Assembly: GCA_049999805.1 (NCBI GenBank)
Contig: JBNGIO010006379.1
Coordinates: 52,561 to 84,473 of the forward strand
Length of the DNA: 31,913 nucleotides
Reading direction: 5' to 3'
From: Folioceros fuciformis
Lineage: Eukaryota > Anthocerotophyta > Anthocerotopsida > Anthocerotales
Under the pieces are notes generated by a model. The model did not search any database, was not told the origin of the DNA, and worked only from the letters and a program-made list of their open reading frames with translations. Both the position numbers and the translations under genes were made by a program. Numbering within the stretch: the first letter of the stretch is position 1; the number at the start of each line of letters is the position of its first letter. Below, piece after piece: positions 1 through 12,287 of the stretch.

Positions 1-724
1 ATGGGAGGCCTAAATCACGCCCGTGGGAGGGGCGGTGTGGCAGGCCCATTCTGGTGCGCAAACCGACCAACCCGTGGAGCCAGGAAGCTCGCTACCGAGC
101 TCCCTTCGGACCAAGCAAGCAAAGCTTGAGGAAAAACGGACACCCGTACACTCGGGGGCCCCGGGCCGGACACCCCGCCTCTGAACACGCTCGCTCCTTC
201 ACGCTTGCGGAACGGCACGCCACCCTTATCTTGCTCCTTATTATCATCACCTAATCTCACTGTACTGCATGTAGATTGCATGGGGTAGGCCCGGCAGGGA
301 TAGTGGTAGGACATGGCCCACCCTTGCCGTTACCCACTTGTACATATCTAGCCCTTGCTGGATATTTCTCACCCCCTCTTCCAAGATACTCGCTCCTCTG
401 ATTCCGCTTCATGTGTGTATCTGTACTTCCTACTTATGCGTAATCTGCATGCATCTATGTCTGTGTCTGTCTGTGCCATTGGGTGAAGCTTGCCGTGCCG
501 TGCACAGGCCATTAAGTGCCTGTACCTGTGCCTGCACTGCACAAAATCTTTGATTTTCTCTGTTTATAAATCATCCCTCTATGGGGTGTATCAAATTCTG
601 GTCTGCATCCAAACAATCTGGTCTCCTTGTTTTTTAAGACTCAAACTCTCTCTCCCTCTCTCATTCAAAATAGGCTAACATGTCTTCCTTCTCCTTGCCT
701 TGCCCATCAGCCACTTTGCAGGTC
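1..724. other. gene-free stretch upstream of the Rpr2-like gene
   Basis: I find no convincing coding region here on either strand. The first 300 bases are GC-rich, and the open frames there are short, overlapping and without recognisable motifs. From about 340 the sequence becomes pyrimidine-rich, with TCTG/TGTC runs around 450-480 and a CTCTCTCTCC run near 645-662. This could be distal promoter or plain intergenic DNA. Confidence 0.5.
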
Positions 725-796
725 AAGGGTTTAGGGTTTAGGGTTTTAGGGTTTTAGGATTTTAGGGCTTAAGATTTTAAGATTTTAGGGTTTAAG
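725..796 (+). repeat. interstitial telomere-like repeat (TTTAGGG family)
   Basis: Several TTTAGGG and TTTTAGGG units lie head to tail, with degenerate variants (TTTTAGGA, TTTAGGGCTTAAG, TTTTAAGA). TTTAGGG is the Arabidopsis-type plant telomere unit. The variation shows this is an interstitial tract, not a chromosome end. It ends about 285 bp before the start codon of the Rpr2-like gene. Telo-box motifs (AAACCCTA) are known in plants to be enriched upstream of translation and ribosome-biogenesis genes, so a promoter role is possible but is inference. Confidence 0.8.
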
Positions 797-917
797 TTGC
801 ATACACGCTAATCCCTGCAATGGAAGAGACTGTCCGCTAATGGAAACTTTATTATAGAAATAAGGATTTTTAGTAGTAAAATATGCCCAGCAGCAAATTT
901 AGTATCTTTGGGTTCCC

Positions 918-925
918 ATATATAT
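918..925 (+). promoter_or_regulatory. candidate TATA box of the Rpr2-like gene
   Basis: An ATATATAT run sits about 157 bp upstream of the ATG at 1082, in a locally AT-rich stretch that gives way to GC-rich coding sequence. Position and composition suit a TATA box with a 5' leader of roughly 120 bases. No transcript start can be seen from sequence alone. Confidence 0.35.
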
Positions 926-1081
926 GTACCTACCCATGTAGCTATTTTGGTCCTGGGATATCACCACGACGACTTGCGTCAGATGCACATATTGTATGTG
1001 GAGTGGCTATTTACATAGTTCAGCAGCGCGGATCCTAGGTCTCCACCCAAAATCGTCTTATTAGTAGAAAGGCGGGAGCTC

Positions 1082-2235
1082 ATGAGAGGAAGGCGAGCCC
1101 GCAGAAGGGCTGCCGCCCAGGCGAGGGAGAGGGCGGTGGCAGAGACGGAGCCAGAGTCGTCGCCGTTGCCTGCTCCAGCTACCGCAGCAAATTTGAAGCG
1201 CGGGAAGGTTACTTTGCGTGAGCAGAGTCTGCTGGATCGGGGAATCGAGAGCTCGTTGCCGCCTGGGAAGAAGGCGGCGCGGCTCCGCATCCAGCACTTG
1301 GAGAAGGTGGCGGCATGGGCCAGCGCCACCGTTCCGCCTCTCGGTGCGTTCCTCGGGGCTCGCCTGGCGGCCACCTGCGAGGTGGAAGGTCTGCCGCCTT
1401 CTAATGCCACGCTCGATTCCACCTGCCAGAGGTGAGATGAATGATTTAATGCCCTGCCCTTTCTTGCCTGTCTTTTTCAGCTGCGGATGCATGGCGTTTG
1501 GGAAATGTCTCACAGATTTCGGTTCGTAGGTGTGAATCGTTCCTCCATGTTGGCGTGAATTGTTCCGTGGAGGAGGAGGATGAGGAGCGCAAGAAAAAAC
1601 GCAAGGCCAACAATGGCAAGGGCAGACGTTGCGACTACCTGCTCTATATTTGCCACTACTGTAACCACCGCAACGGGAGGCCTGCACCTGGCCGTAAGGA
1701 GCGAGCCGAGTTGATGCGGAAAACCCTGGAGTGCAAGTCCGCCGCGGAGCTCACTCCTGACATGGGTGTGGCACCGCAGAGTGAGGAGGGAACGGAGCGG
1801 TCAAGTCATGAAGAGACAGGTGTGCCTGCCGGGGCTCCAGCTCAAGCTCAAGCTCAGGATCCGTCTCCAGTTCCAGTTCTGGATCCAGAGCTGGGTGGTT
1901 GGAGTCCGGAAGTTGAGAGAGACGGAGATGAGGGGGTCTTGCCTGCTCAGACTCCGACTGTGACAAGCGTTACGGATGACAACAAGGAGAGATTTGCAGC
2001 AGGTGCAGCAGAGGCGCCCTCTGCCCGGCCTCCAGCTGTGTCTTCACGTTTTGCTGCTCCTGCACCCAGTCCCCGTACTCCCACTCCTTCGGGAAGTGGC
2101 AAAAAGAGGAAACGGAAAGGATGGACGTCCTTGAAGGAGATTGCTTCTCAAAATGTGAAGCAAGGGATGGCAGTGAGGACGCCCATCTTGTCTATGGGGA
2201 ACTTGATGCTTTCAAACTTGTATTCATCCTCTTAG
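1082..2235 (+). CDS. RNase P/MRP Rpr2/Rpp21/Snm1-type zinc-ribbon protein, two exons
   Basis: The family contributes a zinc-ribbon subunit to nuclear RNase P/MRP, which process tRNA and rRNA precursors. Exons are 1082-1431 and 1530-2235, with a 98-bp intron 1432-1529 (GT...TAG). Joining them gives 351 residues and restores the first zinc knuckle, CQRC (C115, C118), which neither exon encodes alone. It is followed by the family-like GVNCSV stretch and a second knuckle CHYC-NHRN (C158, C161). Residues 1-110 hold a basic start and a helical LRIQHLEKVAAW segment. The tail (about 180-335) is Pro/Glu/Ala-rich and probably disordered, ending near a basic KKRKRKGWTSLKEIA motif that I recall in plant homologues. 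The last 25 residues look unlike the family, so a further splice near 2171 is possible. A bona fide RNase P role is not proven; plants also use protein-only PRORP enzymes. Confidence 0.8.
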
Positions 2236-2427
2236 AAAATGAAATCTGGAGGAGGACATCAGCCCGTGCAGGAGAAGATGTCTTCTTTGGCACTCGAAAT
2301 TGTAAGGACGTCTTATTGGAACGTACAACTTGTGAGTATCCACCACGTTCTGCCGAAGGTATCTGAAAGCCCTGAAAGATTACAGGATGGAGACGAACTT
2401 GCAATACTGAAAGGCTGACCAGGAGGA

Positions 2428-2860
2428 ATGAGAGTCATGTACTTGAACTCCAGGGGCTACGACTTTGTAGCCAGCAGTTTGGGCAACATGCACGCAATTT
2501 GTGGCAGTATGGAAGACTCGGTGACGACGGTGCTTCACCGACTTGCTCAGGAAAATGGAAGTGGGATTACCTGGACTTGCATGATAGCAGGAAAAGATTC
2601 AGAATGTGTTGCAAGCTATGGGCAAGCAATCCATGTATACTTGTTTGTCGTCGGCCAGGTGCCACGACTTTGCAGCCAGGAGTTTGGTCAACTTGTACGC
2701 AACTTTAGCCAGCAGTTTGGTCAGTATGTACGCAAATTGTGGTAGTTTAGAAGACTCGCTGGCGGTGCTTCACAGTCCTCACGAAAAATGGAAATGGGAT
2801 CACATGGACTTGTATGATAGCAGGACAGGATTCAGAATGTGTTACAAGCTATGCGCAAGG
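2428..2860 (+). pseudogene. decayed, internally duplicated PPR gene fragment
   Basis: The translation shows eroded pentatricopeptide (PPR) repeat language of the plant P/PLS type: FVASSLGNMHAICGSMEDS and TWTCMIAG in one frame, then SSLVSMYANCGSLEDS in another. Consensus forms are close to VASSLVDMYAKCGSLEDA and WTAMIAGY. PPR proteins bind organellar RNA in a one-repeat-per-base manner. Here the motifs are split between two frames by indels and stops, and there is no start, transit peptide or C-terminal domain. The stretch at about 2458-2632 is duplicated at about 2668-2851 with many substitutions. It lies about 190 bp after the Rpr2-like gene. It is a relic, not a working gene. Confidence 0.7.
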
Positions 2861-4134
2861 AACCCCGACCTGGGAACGAAACTCTTTGTACTTGCGTTGA
2901 TTGGGATAAGTATTGACAGTACGCTGAGAACAAGAAAACATCAACCCTCCTTTTATCACTTGATGCTGCTCTATTACCCACTGATGTGTATACCGATCCT
3001 GAAGTTTTTATTTATAATAATGGAGAAACACAGGTAGATCATGGTGTGGGAGTTTTTGGTATGGCTCATGTAAGTTATAGGTAGATGAGGATAGTTGATG
3101 TGTTTGGGCCTCAACATGGTTATTGCTAACATCCTCAAGAAAGTTTCCTTGGCGGGACCTCGATTTTTCCTTCATGACTGTGTCGGTGTTTGGTTGATGC
3201 ACCGGTTGGCTTGCCAACTTCTGAAGTAGTTTATCATAGAGGTGTTCCCTCGTTGTGTGCTTTTCCACGTTCCTAGTGTGACAGACGTAAGCTGGCGTAT
3301 GCTACGGTCGGTCAAGCTACCCGCAGCCCATGGGGGTGTCTTGTCAGAGTATTTTGTGCGTGTTTTGTTTTTTATCAACAAAAGTGTAAATACAAGTAGT
3401 ATGTCTGCTGACCTTCGTGAAATTTTCCCAGAACATAATTTTTTCGGGCTAGATCCTGAAGGGGGAATTCGAGGGCTAGCTCTCGATGCATTGATGGGCC
3501 CCTGCATTTCTCTCCACTGCCAGGCGCTCAGTTGAAGACCGTCTTGCATTCCATGCCTCCTTAGTCCAGCACTCGTATCTGCCACCTTCCTCTCGCCCTC
3601 CTTTCCCGGCCAAAGCTCCTTCAACCCTCGCTGCTACAGACTCCGGCCCTGCGTGATCCATGACAGGCGGTGCTCTTGAGGTACAGACTGGTGCCTTCAC
3701 GTCCTCCTGTTGCCTTGGGTCTTCTCCATTGACAGCCACCTGGTTCGCTCCCATCAGCAAGGGCGTATACAAATGGAGATATTTGACAGATGGTTGGGAT
3801 AGGTCATGCTCCAATAGCACGCATCTATGCATGGCAGGAGCTGGATCACCATGTACCAACCAGGTCCGGTAGTGACCCGCCTTCGAAAAAATATGTGGAG
3901 TTACCGTCTCCAAGGCAGGCAGTTTGCAGGGTAGGGCGTGCACGAAAGATGCTGTCTTGTATGATGAGTTCCAGCAGCGTTGTACACGTAGCCCGACCAT
4001 TGCTCAGGAGTTTCCCCAGTAGCTTCCCCTGGAGCATCTCCCCTCTCGCCGTTTGGTATCCGAGAGACATCTGTGAGGCCACCTGAGCTTGTACTTGCGT
4101 AGGAGTCGGAATCGAGGCGCAGTGCAGCAGCAAA
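2861..4134. other. unassigned region between the PPR relic and the nitroreductase gene
   Basis: No gene is supported. A frame without ATG at 2917-3084 reads like protein (contains TDVYTDPEVFIYNNGETQ) but I do not recognise it. Around 3260-3430 the sequence resembles the end of an LTR element in character (long T run, then AAAAGTGTAAATACAAG), without a detectable partner copy in this window. The last 500 bp should contain the promoter and leader of the nitroreductase gene. I see no clear TATA box there. An in-frame stop at 4084-4086 excludes an upstream extension of that gene in the same exon. Confidence 0.4.
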
Positions 4135-4788
4135 ATGGGGGCGGATCTGGAGCAAACCATCAGAGCCCGGCACTCCTCTCGCAAGTTTCTGTCCCAACCG
4201 GTGCCACGGGCGGTGCTGCTGGAAGCCCTGGAGCTAGCACAGTGCGCACCGTCCAACTCCAATATCCAGCCATGGCACGTGGTGATTGCGGAAGGCCCCA
4301 GGCGCGACCGGCTGAAAGACGCCTTGCTGAAGGAAGCTAGTAAGGGGGCGCCCGACATCCCTCCGCTGCCGGAAGAGTTCAAGCACTACCGGCAGGAGCT
4401 GGGGGCCAAGGTCTACGGCGCCATGGGAATCGCTCGAGACGACAAAGCTGGCAGAACTGCGGCGGTGCTGCGGAATTACGAATTCTTCGGGGCGCCTGTA
4501 GTGGCTATCATCTGCATGCACCAGGCTCTGGGCCGCGCGGACTCCATGAGCGTCGGGATGTATGTGCAAACCCTGTTGCTGGCCCTGACCGCCCGCGGCG
4601 TCGGCTCCATCTGTGAGGTCTCGGTGGCCGGCTACCCTGACGTAATTCGCAGGGAATTGGACATACCCCCGGAGCTGGCCATCATCTGTGGTGTAGCCAT
4701 CGGCTACTCTGACCCTGAATTTCCTGGGAATGCTGTGCACATAGATCGTGCTCCTGTGGAACACAACGTCGTCATTCTGGATTCCTGA
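4135..4788 (+). CDS. nitroreductase-family FMN oxidoreductase, intronless
   Basis: The family transfers hydride from NAD(P)H through bound FMN to nitroaromatics, quinones or related acceptors, usually as a cytosolic dimer. The 217-residue frame is uninterrupted. Diagnostic features are the FMN-phosphate-binding start RARHSSRKF (residues 10-18), APSNSNIQPWHVV (38-50), YGAMGIARDDK and RNYEFFGAP in the middle, a glycine-rich GMYVQTLLLALTARGVGSIC segment, and the C-terminal GVAIGYSDPEFPGNA. This layout is that of bacterial NfnB/NfsB-like enzymes and matches the usual length. The ATG lies in a good plant context (GCAAAATGG), and an in-frame stop 51 bp upstream supports it. No targeting peptide is evident. 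The lack of introns beside intron-rich neighbours, and the bacterial look, suggest horizontal acquisition or retroposition. Substrate is unknown. Confidence 0.88.
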   Translation: MGADLEQTIRARHSSRKFLSQPVPRAVLLEALELAQCAPSNSNIQPWHVVIAEGPRRDRLKDALLKEASKGAPDIPPLPEEFKHYRQELGAKVYGAMGIARDDKAGRTAAVLRNYEFFGAPVVAIICMHQALGRADSMSVGMYVQTLLLALTARGVGSICEVSVAGYPDVIRRELDIPPELAIICGVAIGYSDPEFPGNAVHIDRAPVEHNVVILDS

Positions 4789-5727
4789 TGACTCCGTTTC
4801 CTCATGTACCTTGGCTTCTTCCTGGCAAGAATTCATCTCACTACTCTCGCTGCGTCCTGTTGCCCTCATTTATCCAAATTAGTTGAGGTTACTGCTGACT
4901 CCTTGTCCCAGGGGCACACGTGCGAATGTCAACGGTAAGGCAGTGAAGAGTCGAGTTCCCGGCAATGCTTGATGCATTTCTCCTCGTTAGGAATGCCTCC
5001 CTTTTCAACTGGGCTGGCGACTGGCTAGACAGTTAGAAGTGTCAAACACCAAAAATAGGCCTGCACGCATCCCGCCTCTGCCGTTCGTAAGGACAGCTCG
5101 CAATCACCTTCCCTTCTCCCAAAGGATGGCCGGCACTCACAAGTACAGAAGCACGCACTCCAATTTGATTTGGACTGGATCAAGTTCCCATCAGTTTCCT
5201 CCTCAATCGCTGGCTCTCTTAACCCACACACACTCCTCCAATCTCTCGGCAAAGGCCTACCTGCCATACCGAAGGTGTTGCATGACATAGGATGATGACG
5301 CGCTTTGTCTACGGAAGATGCGATCCTTGCTACGACATCTGTTTGCTCCTCTTCTCCTGAACAGATTAACAAAAATCGTATCGCAACATAGAATAGCAAA
5401 AAGGACAAGAGTGGTAGATAACCAGGTGAGGGTCCAAATGTATCAAAAGTATCCAGTAGAGCCCACTTACCCAATCAGGATAGCCTGCTAACCCAAACGG
5501 AATAAAGCGGTAATTGAAAAGCCTACATGTTTCTCCGTCACGCGTGAAGGAAATGCAAATGCATGATGGATGGGGAGCAGGTTCCATGAAAGCGTACAAC
5601 GCGCAAGAGAACCAACAAGTGGACGAGGTGCTGGTTCCCGGAAGGAGGCTTATTTGGTCCCCAATTCTCTCACGCATCATCGGGATGCATTAACTGCGAC
5701 TTGCATTTGGCGAGACAGTGGAGACTG

Positions 5728-5764
5728 TGCCATCTTATGCGTGGCTGACACGCATAAGATGGCA
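5728..5764. repeat. perfect 16-bp inverted repeat with 5-base loop
   Basis: TGCCATCTTATGCGTG at 5728-5743 is followed by five bases and then its exact reverse complement CACGCATAAGATGGCA at 5749-5764. Pairing stops cleanly at both outer ends. It lies about 490 bp upstream of the GH1 copy A start. It could be a paired regulatory-protein site, a cruciform-forming element or a tiny foldback remnant. It is not long enough for a MITE or a plant microRNA precursor. Confidence 0.85.
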
Positions 5765-6188
5765 GGCTGTGAGTGTGAAGAAGAAAGGTCCAATTATGTA
5801 CTGTGCGGGAAGGGGGTCCCATAATGACACGTTGTGTTGACCCTTAGTTGAGCCCCGTGCGCGTCGGGGACTCGGGAAACATAGTGTTGCAGCCTCGAGC
5901 TAACGTCGGGAATCGTTTGTCGGACACGCCAACTGATCAAATCGCGTGCCGTGCTCCGCAACCGGTTGGTTCCTGCTCCGACTTTCCGTGTCGGGGATTG
6001 GCTATGACTGATTGGCCTTCCAACCGGGTGCTTACCATATCGGTTGCAAATCTGCCGCGGCCGACGCTACCTCGCTCTTTAAGCTATTGGTCTGGATTTT
6101 GCTGCGTGGGCAATCCGATCCACAATAATTCCGTTCCCGAAGACGCCGATGTGGATGGACCCAGCCCACAGTCGCATCGTCACCGTGC

Positions 6189-6195
6189 TTTAAAA
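6189..6195 (+). promoter_or_regulatory. TATA-like element before GH1 copy A
   Basis: TTTAAAA sits 57 bp before the proposed ATG at 6252. That would leave a short leader of about 25-30 bases. This is a weak match to the TATA consensus; the placement is the main argument. Confidence 0.3.
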
Positions 6196-6251
6196 CCTGC
6201 AGCCTGCTCCTCCATCCCCTCGCAGCTGCCTTGGCTTTCCCTGCTTCCGCG

Positions 6252-9257
<3,006 letters not shown>

Positions 9258-9523
9258 CCCGTGGGCAGGTGGACAGGACATGTCTTGCAGGAAAAATTTT
9301 CCTGCACAATTCTTTGAAATTGGTAGGGGTAAGTAAACAACATTACAGGTAGGGAAGCCTGTATGTAGATATGCAGACGTAATGACTGCATGGCCCTCTC
9401 ACAATAGAGGAGAGAAAGCTTTTCTTTTAGCGGAGGTGAAGGGCTTCAGGACGGCTTTGTTAGCCACTCTCTTATTCTTCGACATTGTAGGTCAACACTG
9501 TTGGACTTTGGACTTTATTATTG

Positions 9524-10016
9524 CTACTCATCTGCCCATACCACGGTATCGACTCCAGAGGCGGGGAGCTCTTGCTGAATGGAGCGTCCCTGCCAAATGA
9601 GATTGAAAGTAGCAGCAGATGAACCCTGGTTACACACCACAACGATCTTTCGGCCAGCGTTCAGGAAAACGGCAGCGATGAAGTTGCTATCTGCGATGGA
9701 GGGGGTGGACGCAATGTGCCAAGCCCCTGGCCGCACAAACCTGGCGAAGTGTGCGATGGAGTAAAACTCCTCATTGAACGTCACTTCTTGGGTGGTCTGG
9801 TTGATGGTGACGACACCTCTGCAATTGGCGCACCCGCCGGTATGCGGATTCCCAGCAGGATTCAACGCCAGGCTCCGCAGCAGCACCGGCTGCGCCCAGC
9901 TCCGGACGCCTCCGATGAAGAGCTTTTGCATGTTGTACACCATGTTGGCCCCGAAGTCCGTGTACGCAAACGTTCCGGTGCATTCAATGAGGAAGATGCT
10001 ACAAAAAGGAAGATGT
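9524..10016 (-). pseudogene. GH30 glycosidase, 3' part, broken by a retrotransposon
   Basis: GH30 enzymes are retaining beta-glycosidases (glucosylceramidases, beta-1,6-glucanases and others). Reading leftward from 9997 to the stop at 9524 gives 157 residues: IFLIECTGTFAY with the nucleophile Glu of the IECTG motif, then GGVRSWAQPVLLRSLAL, the family hallmark GGCANCRGVVTI, EEFYSIAHFARFVRPGA, and a beta-sandwich tail ending VVWADE. The preceding coding sequence lies at 15022-15092, beyond a copia element. A 17-bp segment at 9999-10015, containing a second copy of AGGAAGATG (9990-9998 and 10007-10015), also shifts the frame. The style is closest to actinobacterial or fungal GH30, and I know of no GH30 in Arabidopsis, so horizontal origin is likely. 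It converges on GH1 copy A with 266 bp between stops. Confidence 0.85.
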
Positions 10017-10216
10017 TATAAAAAGTATGCAGGGTCATGAGAATCATCAGAACAGGTAATTACACTCGGTAGTGTTTTCGCTTAAAAGAGTGTCTCAGCC
10101 CTTAGGCTGTTGGTGTGCAAGCTTGTGCCTGTTCGAGTTCAAGAGACACGACTCTTCAGCCAGGTGTGTTGGTCTAACCGAATGCCTACCAGGTGATGTC
10201 TGTCAGAATTCCTATA
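10017..10216 (-). repeat. 3' LTR of the copia element
   Basis: This 200-bp copy matches 14822-15021 almost base for base. On the minus strand it starts TATAGGAATTC and ends CTTTTTATA. It contains GTGTCTC and GAGACAC 60 nt end to end, which can pair as a hairpin stem around a GTTCGAGTTC core. Confidence 0.93.
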
Positions 10217-10226
10217 CTCCCCCTAG
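10217..10226 (-). other. polypurine tract of the copia element
   Basis: On the minus strand CTAGGGGGAG directly abuts the TATAG start of the 3' LTR, the expected place for the plus-strand primer of reverse transcription. Confidence 0.8.
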
Positions 10227-10421
10227 ACATAACATGTTAGGCTGAGGGAAAAGTTACGGGATGAACTCCAAGTAACTTCATACAGGCTATGTGCTTATCC
10301 CTCGGTAAGCTCTTGGTAAGAATATCTGCCGCCGTATGTTCAGTTGGGCAGTATTCTAGCTTAATTTCACCTTCTGCGCATTTCTCACTAACATAGTGAC
10401 ACTGCCGATTGATTATCGATC

Positions 10422-10900
10422 TTAAGTATCACGGGCTTGACTTGTGTTATGCCAAGCTCCGCTAAGTAGACGAACTCTATCTGCCACACGCTTGGTAGCT
10501 AGAGTAGCTGCCATGTATTCAGATTTTGTATAAGAAAGAGCTATAGCAGTTTGCCTCTTAGAACCCCAATCGATGACAGCATTGCACAACATCAGCGCGA
10601 ACCCGGAGGTCGATTTCTTCGAGTCCACATCTCCCCCCCAATCGGCATCCGTGTAAGCGAATAGCTGAGGGTTGTAAGGAACTTTGTCCACAGGCCCGCT
10701 ATACAGGAGCCCATGGGTCATGGTACCTTTAAGATAGCGCAGGGTGCGTTTAAGCGCCGACTAGTGAGCCGGTCCTGGGTTGGCCATTTGCCGGCCCAAA
10801 ACACGGACGGCATGGCTAAGATCGGGCCGTAAAGTGGTGCGTATCCAATTGATACAACCAACCGCCTCTTGATAAGGGATTGACTCCATATACTTATGCT
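10422..10900 (-). pseudogene. copia RNase H and RT thumb region, decayed
   Basis: The minus-strand translation shows YTDADWGGD, then KKSTSGFALMLCNAVIDWGSK and LSYTKSEYMAA, the Copia RNase H signature that removes RNA from the RNA/DNA hybrid. The first Asp of YTDAD and the Glu of KSEY are visible. Just upstream (10722-10900) INWIRTTLRPDLSHAV and LKRTLRYLKGT belong to the RT connection region but contain a stop. The frame is broken from the rest of RT. Confidence 0.85.
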
Positions 10901-11004
10901 CTTTTATCATCCTTGGGTGCTTGTTCGGCACTCAAAAATGCGCCCACGGCGAGAGGAGTAGCAGCGGGTTTACACTCAGACATATTGAACTTATTAGTGT
11001 ATTC

Positions 11005-12287
11005 TTAATGTATTGGGTTTGACTTATGTAGCCACCTATCATTGCGATTCTGAGTAACTTTCATGCCGATACAATAATGTATATCCCCGAGATCGACCAT
11101 ACCAAATCTGGACTTCAACATGGTGATGCTCTTGGCTAGCAGGCCCAACTTATCATTGCTAGCTAAGATGCAGTAATCAACGTAGAGAGGTAGGATGACA
11201 AGCACAGTCCTAGACCTAAGAACATAGATATTGCCATCAGATGGGCATTTGACAAATCCAAACTCAATGAGGACCTCGTTCATCAAGTCATACCAATCGA
11301 TGGCGGACTGCTTAAGACCATAAAGTGCTCCTTGCCCTTCTCTACGTATGCCGCGAGTTCACGCATGTAAATTTCTTCCTTGAGGCGACCGTGTAAGAAT
11401 GTCGTCTTAGCATCTAATTGGACAACTTCCCAATCATGTATAGTAGCTAAGGCCAAGATAGTGCGAAGAGAACTTATCTGTACAACGGGAGAGTAGAGGT
11501 GGTCCGCATCGTAATCAGCACTGGCCCTTTGAGTGTACCCTTGGGCAACAAGACGAGCCTTATAGCGCTCCATTGCGCCATCAGCCGTGTACTTAATTTT
11601 AAAAGTCCACTTACTCCCCACGGCCTTGCGGCCTTCAGGCAGTTTGCAAAGACGCCATGTCTTGTTATTCTGGAGTGACTGGAACTCATCATCAACTGCC
11701 TTTTTCCATTCAGCTCCTTGCGGGCCAGACATAGCCTCCTTGTAACTCGATGGCTCTTGAATATTCGATGAAGCCATGAGTGCTTCAGCATAAGTAAGAA
11801 CCGCGCGCTTCGTTAGGGAGGCACTCAAGTGAGGACTTGAGGTAATATGTCCCGCCTGAGGAGAATGTATAAAGTTGGAAGTGAATGAAGCTTGTTCGAG
11901 ATTGTCACGAACTTTCCAGCTTGGTTGTATTATCCTGGTAGAATGTAGAAGTGCAGGGGGCTCTTCAACCGATAAGGGCAAATCCGGAGGGTGAGTAACG
12001 TCTTCAGCGGGAAAAGGAAAGTCAGGTTCATCTTGACCACAAATAGTGTCACTGCTAGATGGCAAAACGGGGTCAGGAGGTTGAGCAATTGGTGGAGTAG
12101 CAGGAGCGGCCGCGATAAGCAAGGGGGCAGGAGGCAGCATAGCCGTAGCTGGAGGGATAGGCGGAGGCAGCATAGCCGTAGCTGGAGGGATAGGCGGAGG
12201 CAACACGGGCACAACTGGAGGGGTTGGCAGCTGGGCAACAGCTGCTGGCTCTGGGGCTTGACGGGGTGAATAGAAGCTCCCACTCAT
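11005..12287 (-). pseudogene. copia reverse transcriptase, frameshifted, active site altered
   Basis: RT copies element RNA into cDNA in the virus-like particle. Residues reading from 12287 give a proline-rich linker, then SSYKEAMSGPQGAEWKKAVDDEF, GSKWTFKIK, YKARLVAQGYTQ and LDAKTTFLHG, a standard Copia RT order (usual form DVKTAFLNG). After a frameshift at about 11286 the second half continues with LPLYVDYCIL, where Copia normally has YVDD. The second catalytic Asp is thus Tyr, so polymerase activity would be lost even without the frameshift. The linker holds a 33-bp tandem repeat (about 12127-12223, PPPIPPATAML). Confidence 0.9.

Larger units (their letters stand above)
4789..6251. other. 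intergenic region and presumed promoter of GH1 copy A
   Basis: No gene is supported; the open frames here lack motifs. The notable structure is the perfect inverted repeat at 5728-5764, annotated separately. Inverted CCAAT motifs (ATTGG) occur near 5996, 6019 and 6085, and a TTTAAAA motif at 6189-6195 could serve as TATA. These CCAAT and TATA-like elements are on the side expected for the GH1 promoter. Confidence 0.45.

Noticed and set aside
2917-3084. Protein-like frame containing TDVYTDPEVFIYNNGETQ
   Set aside because: No start codon, 55 residues, and no family I can name; left as unassigned.
3260-3430. Possible solo LTR
   Set aside because: Only general character suggests it; no second copy, termini or target duplication found.
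3476-4382. Overlapping minus-strand open frames before and over the nitroreductase
   Set aside because: They are antisense shadows of the GC-rich nitroreductase or lack any motif.
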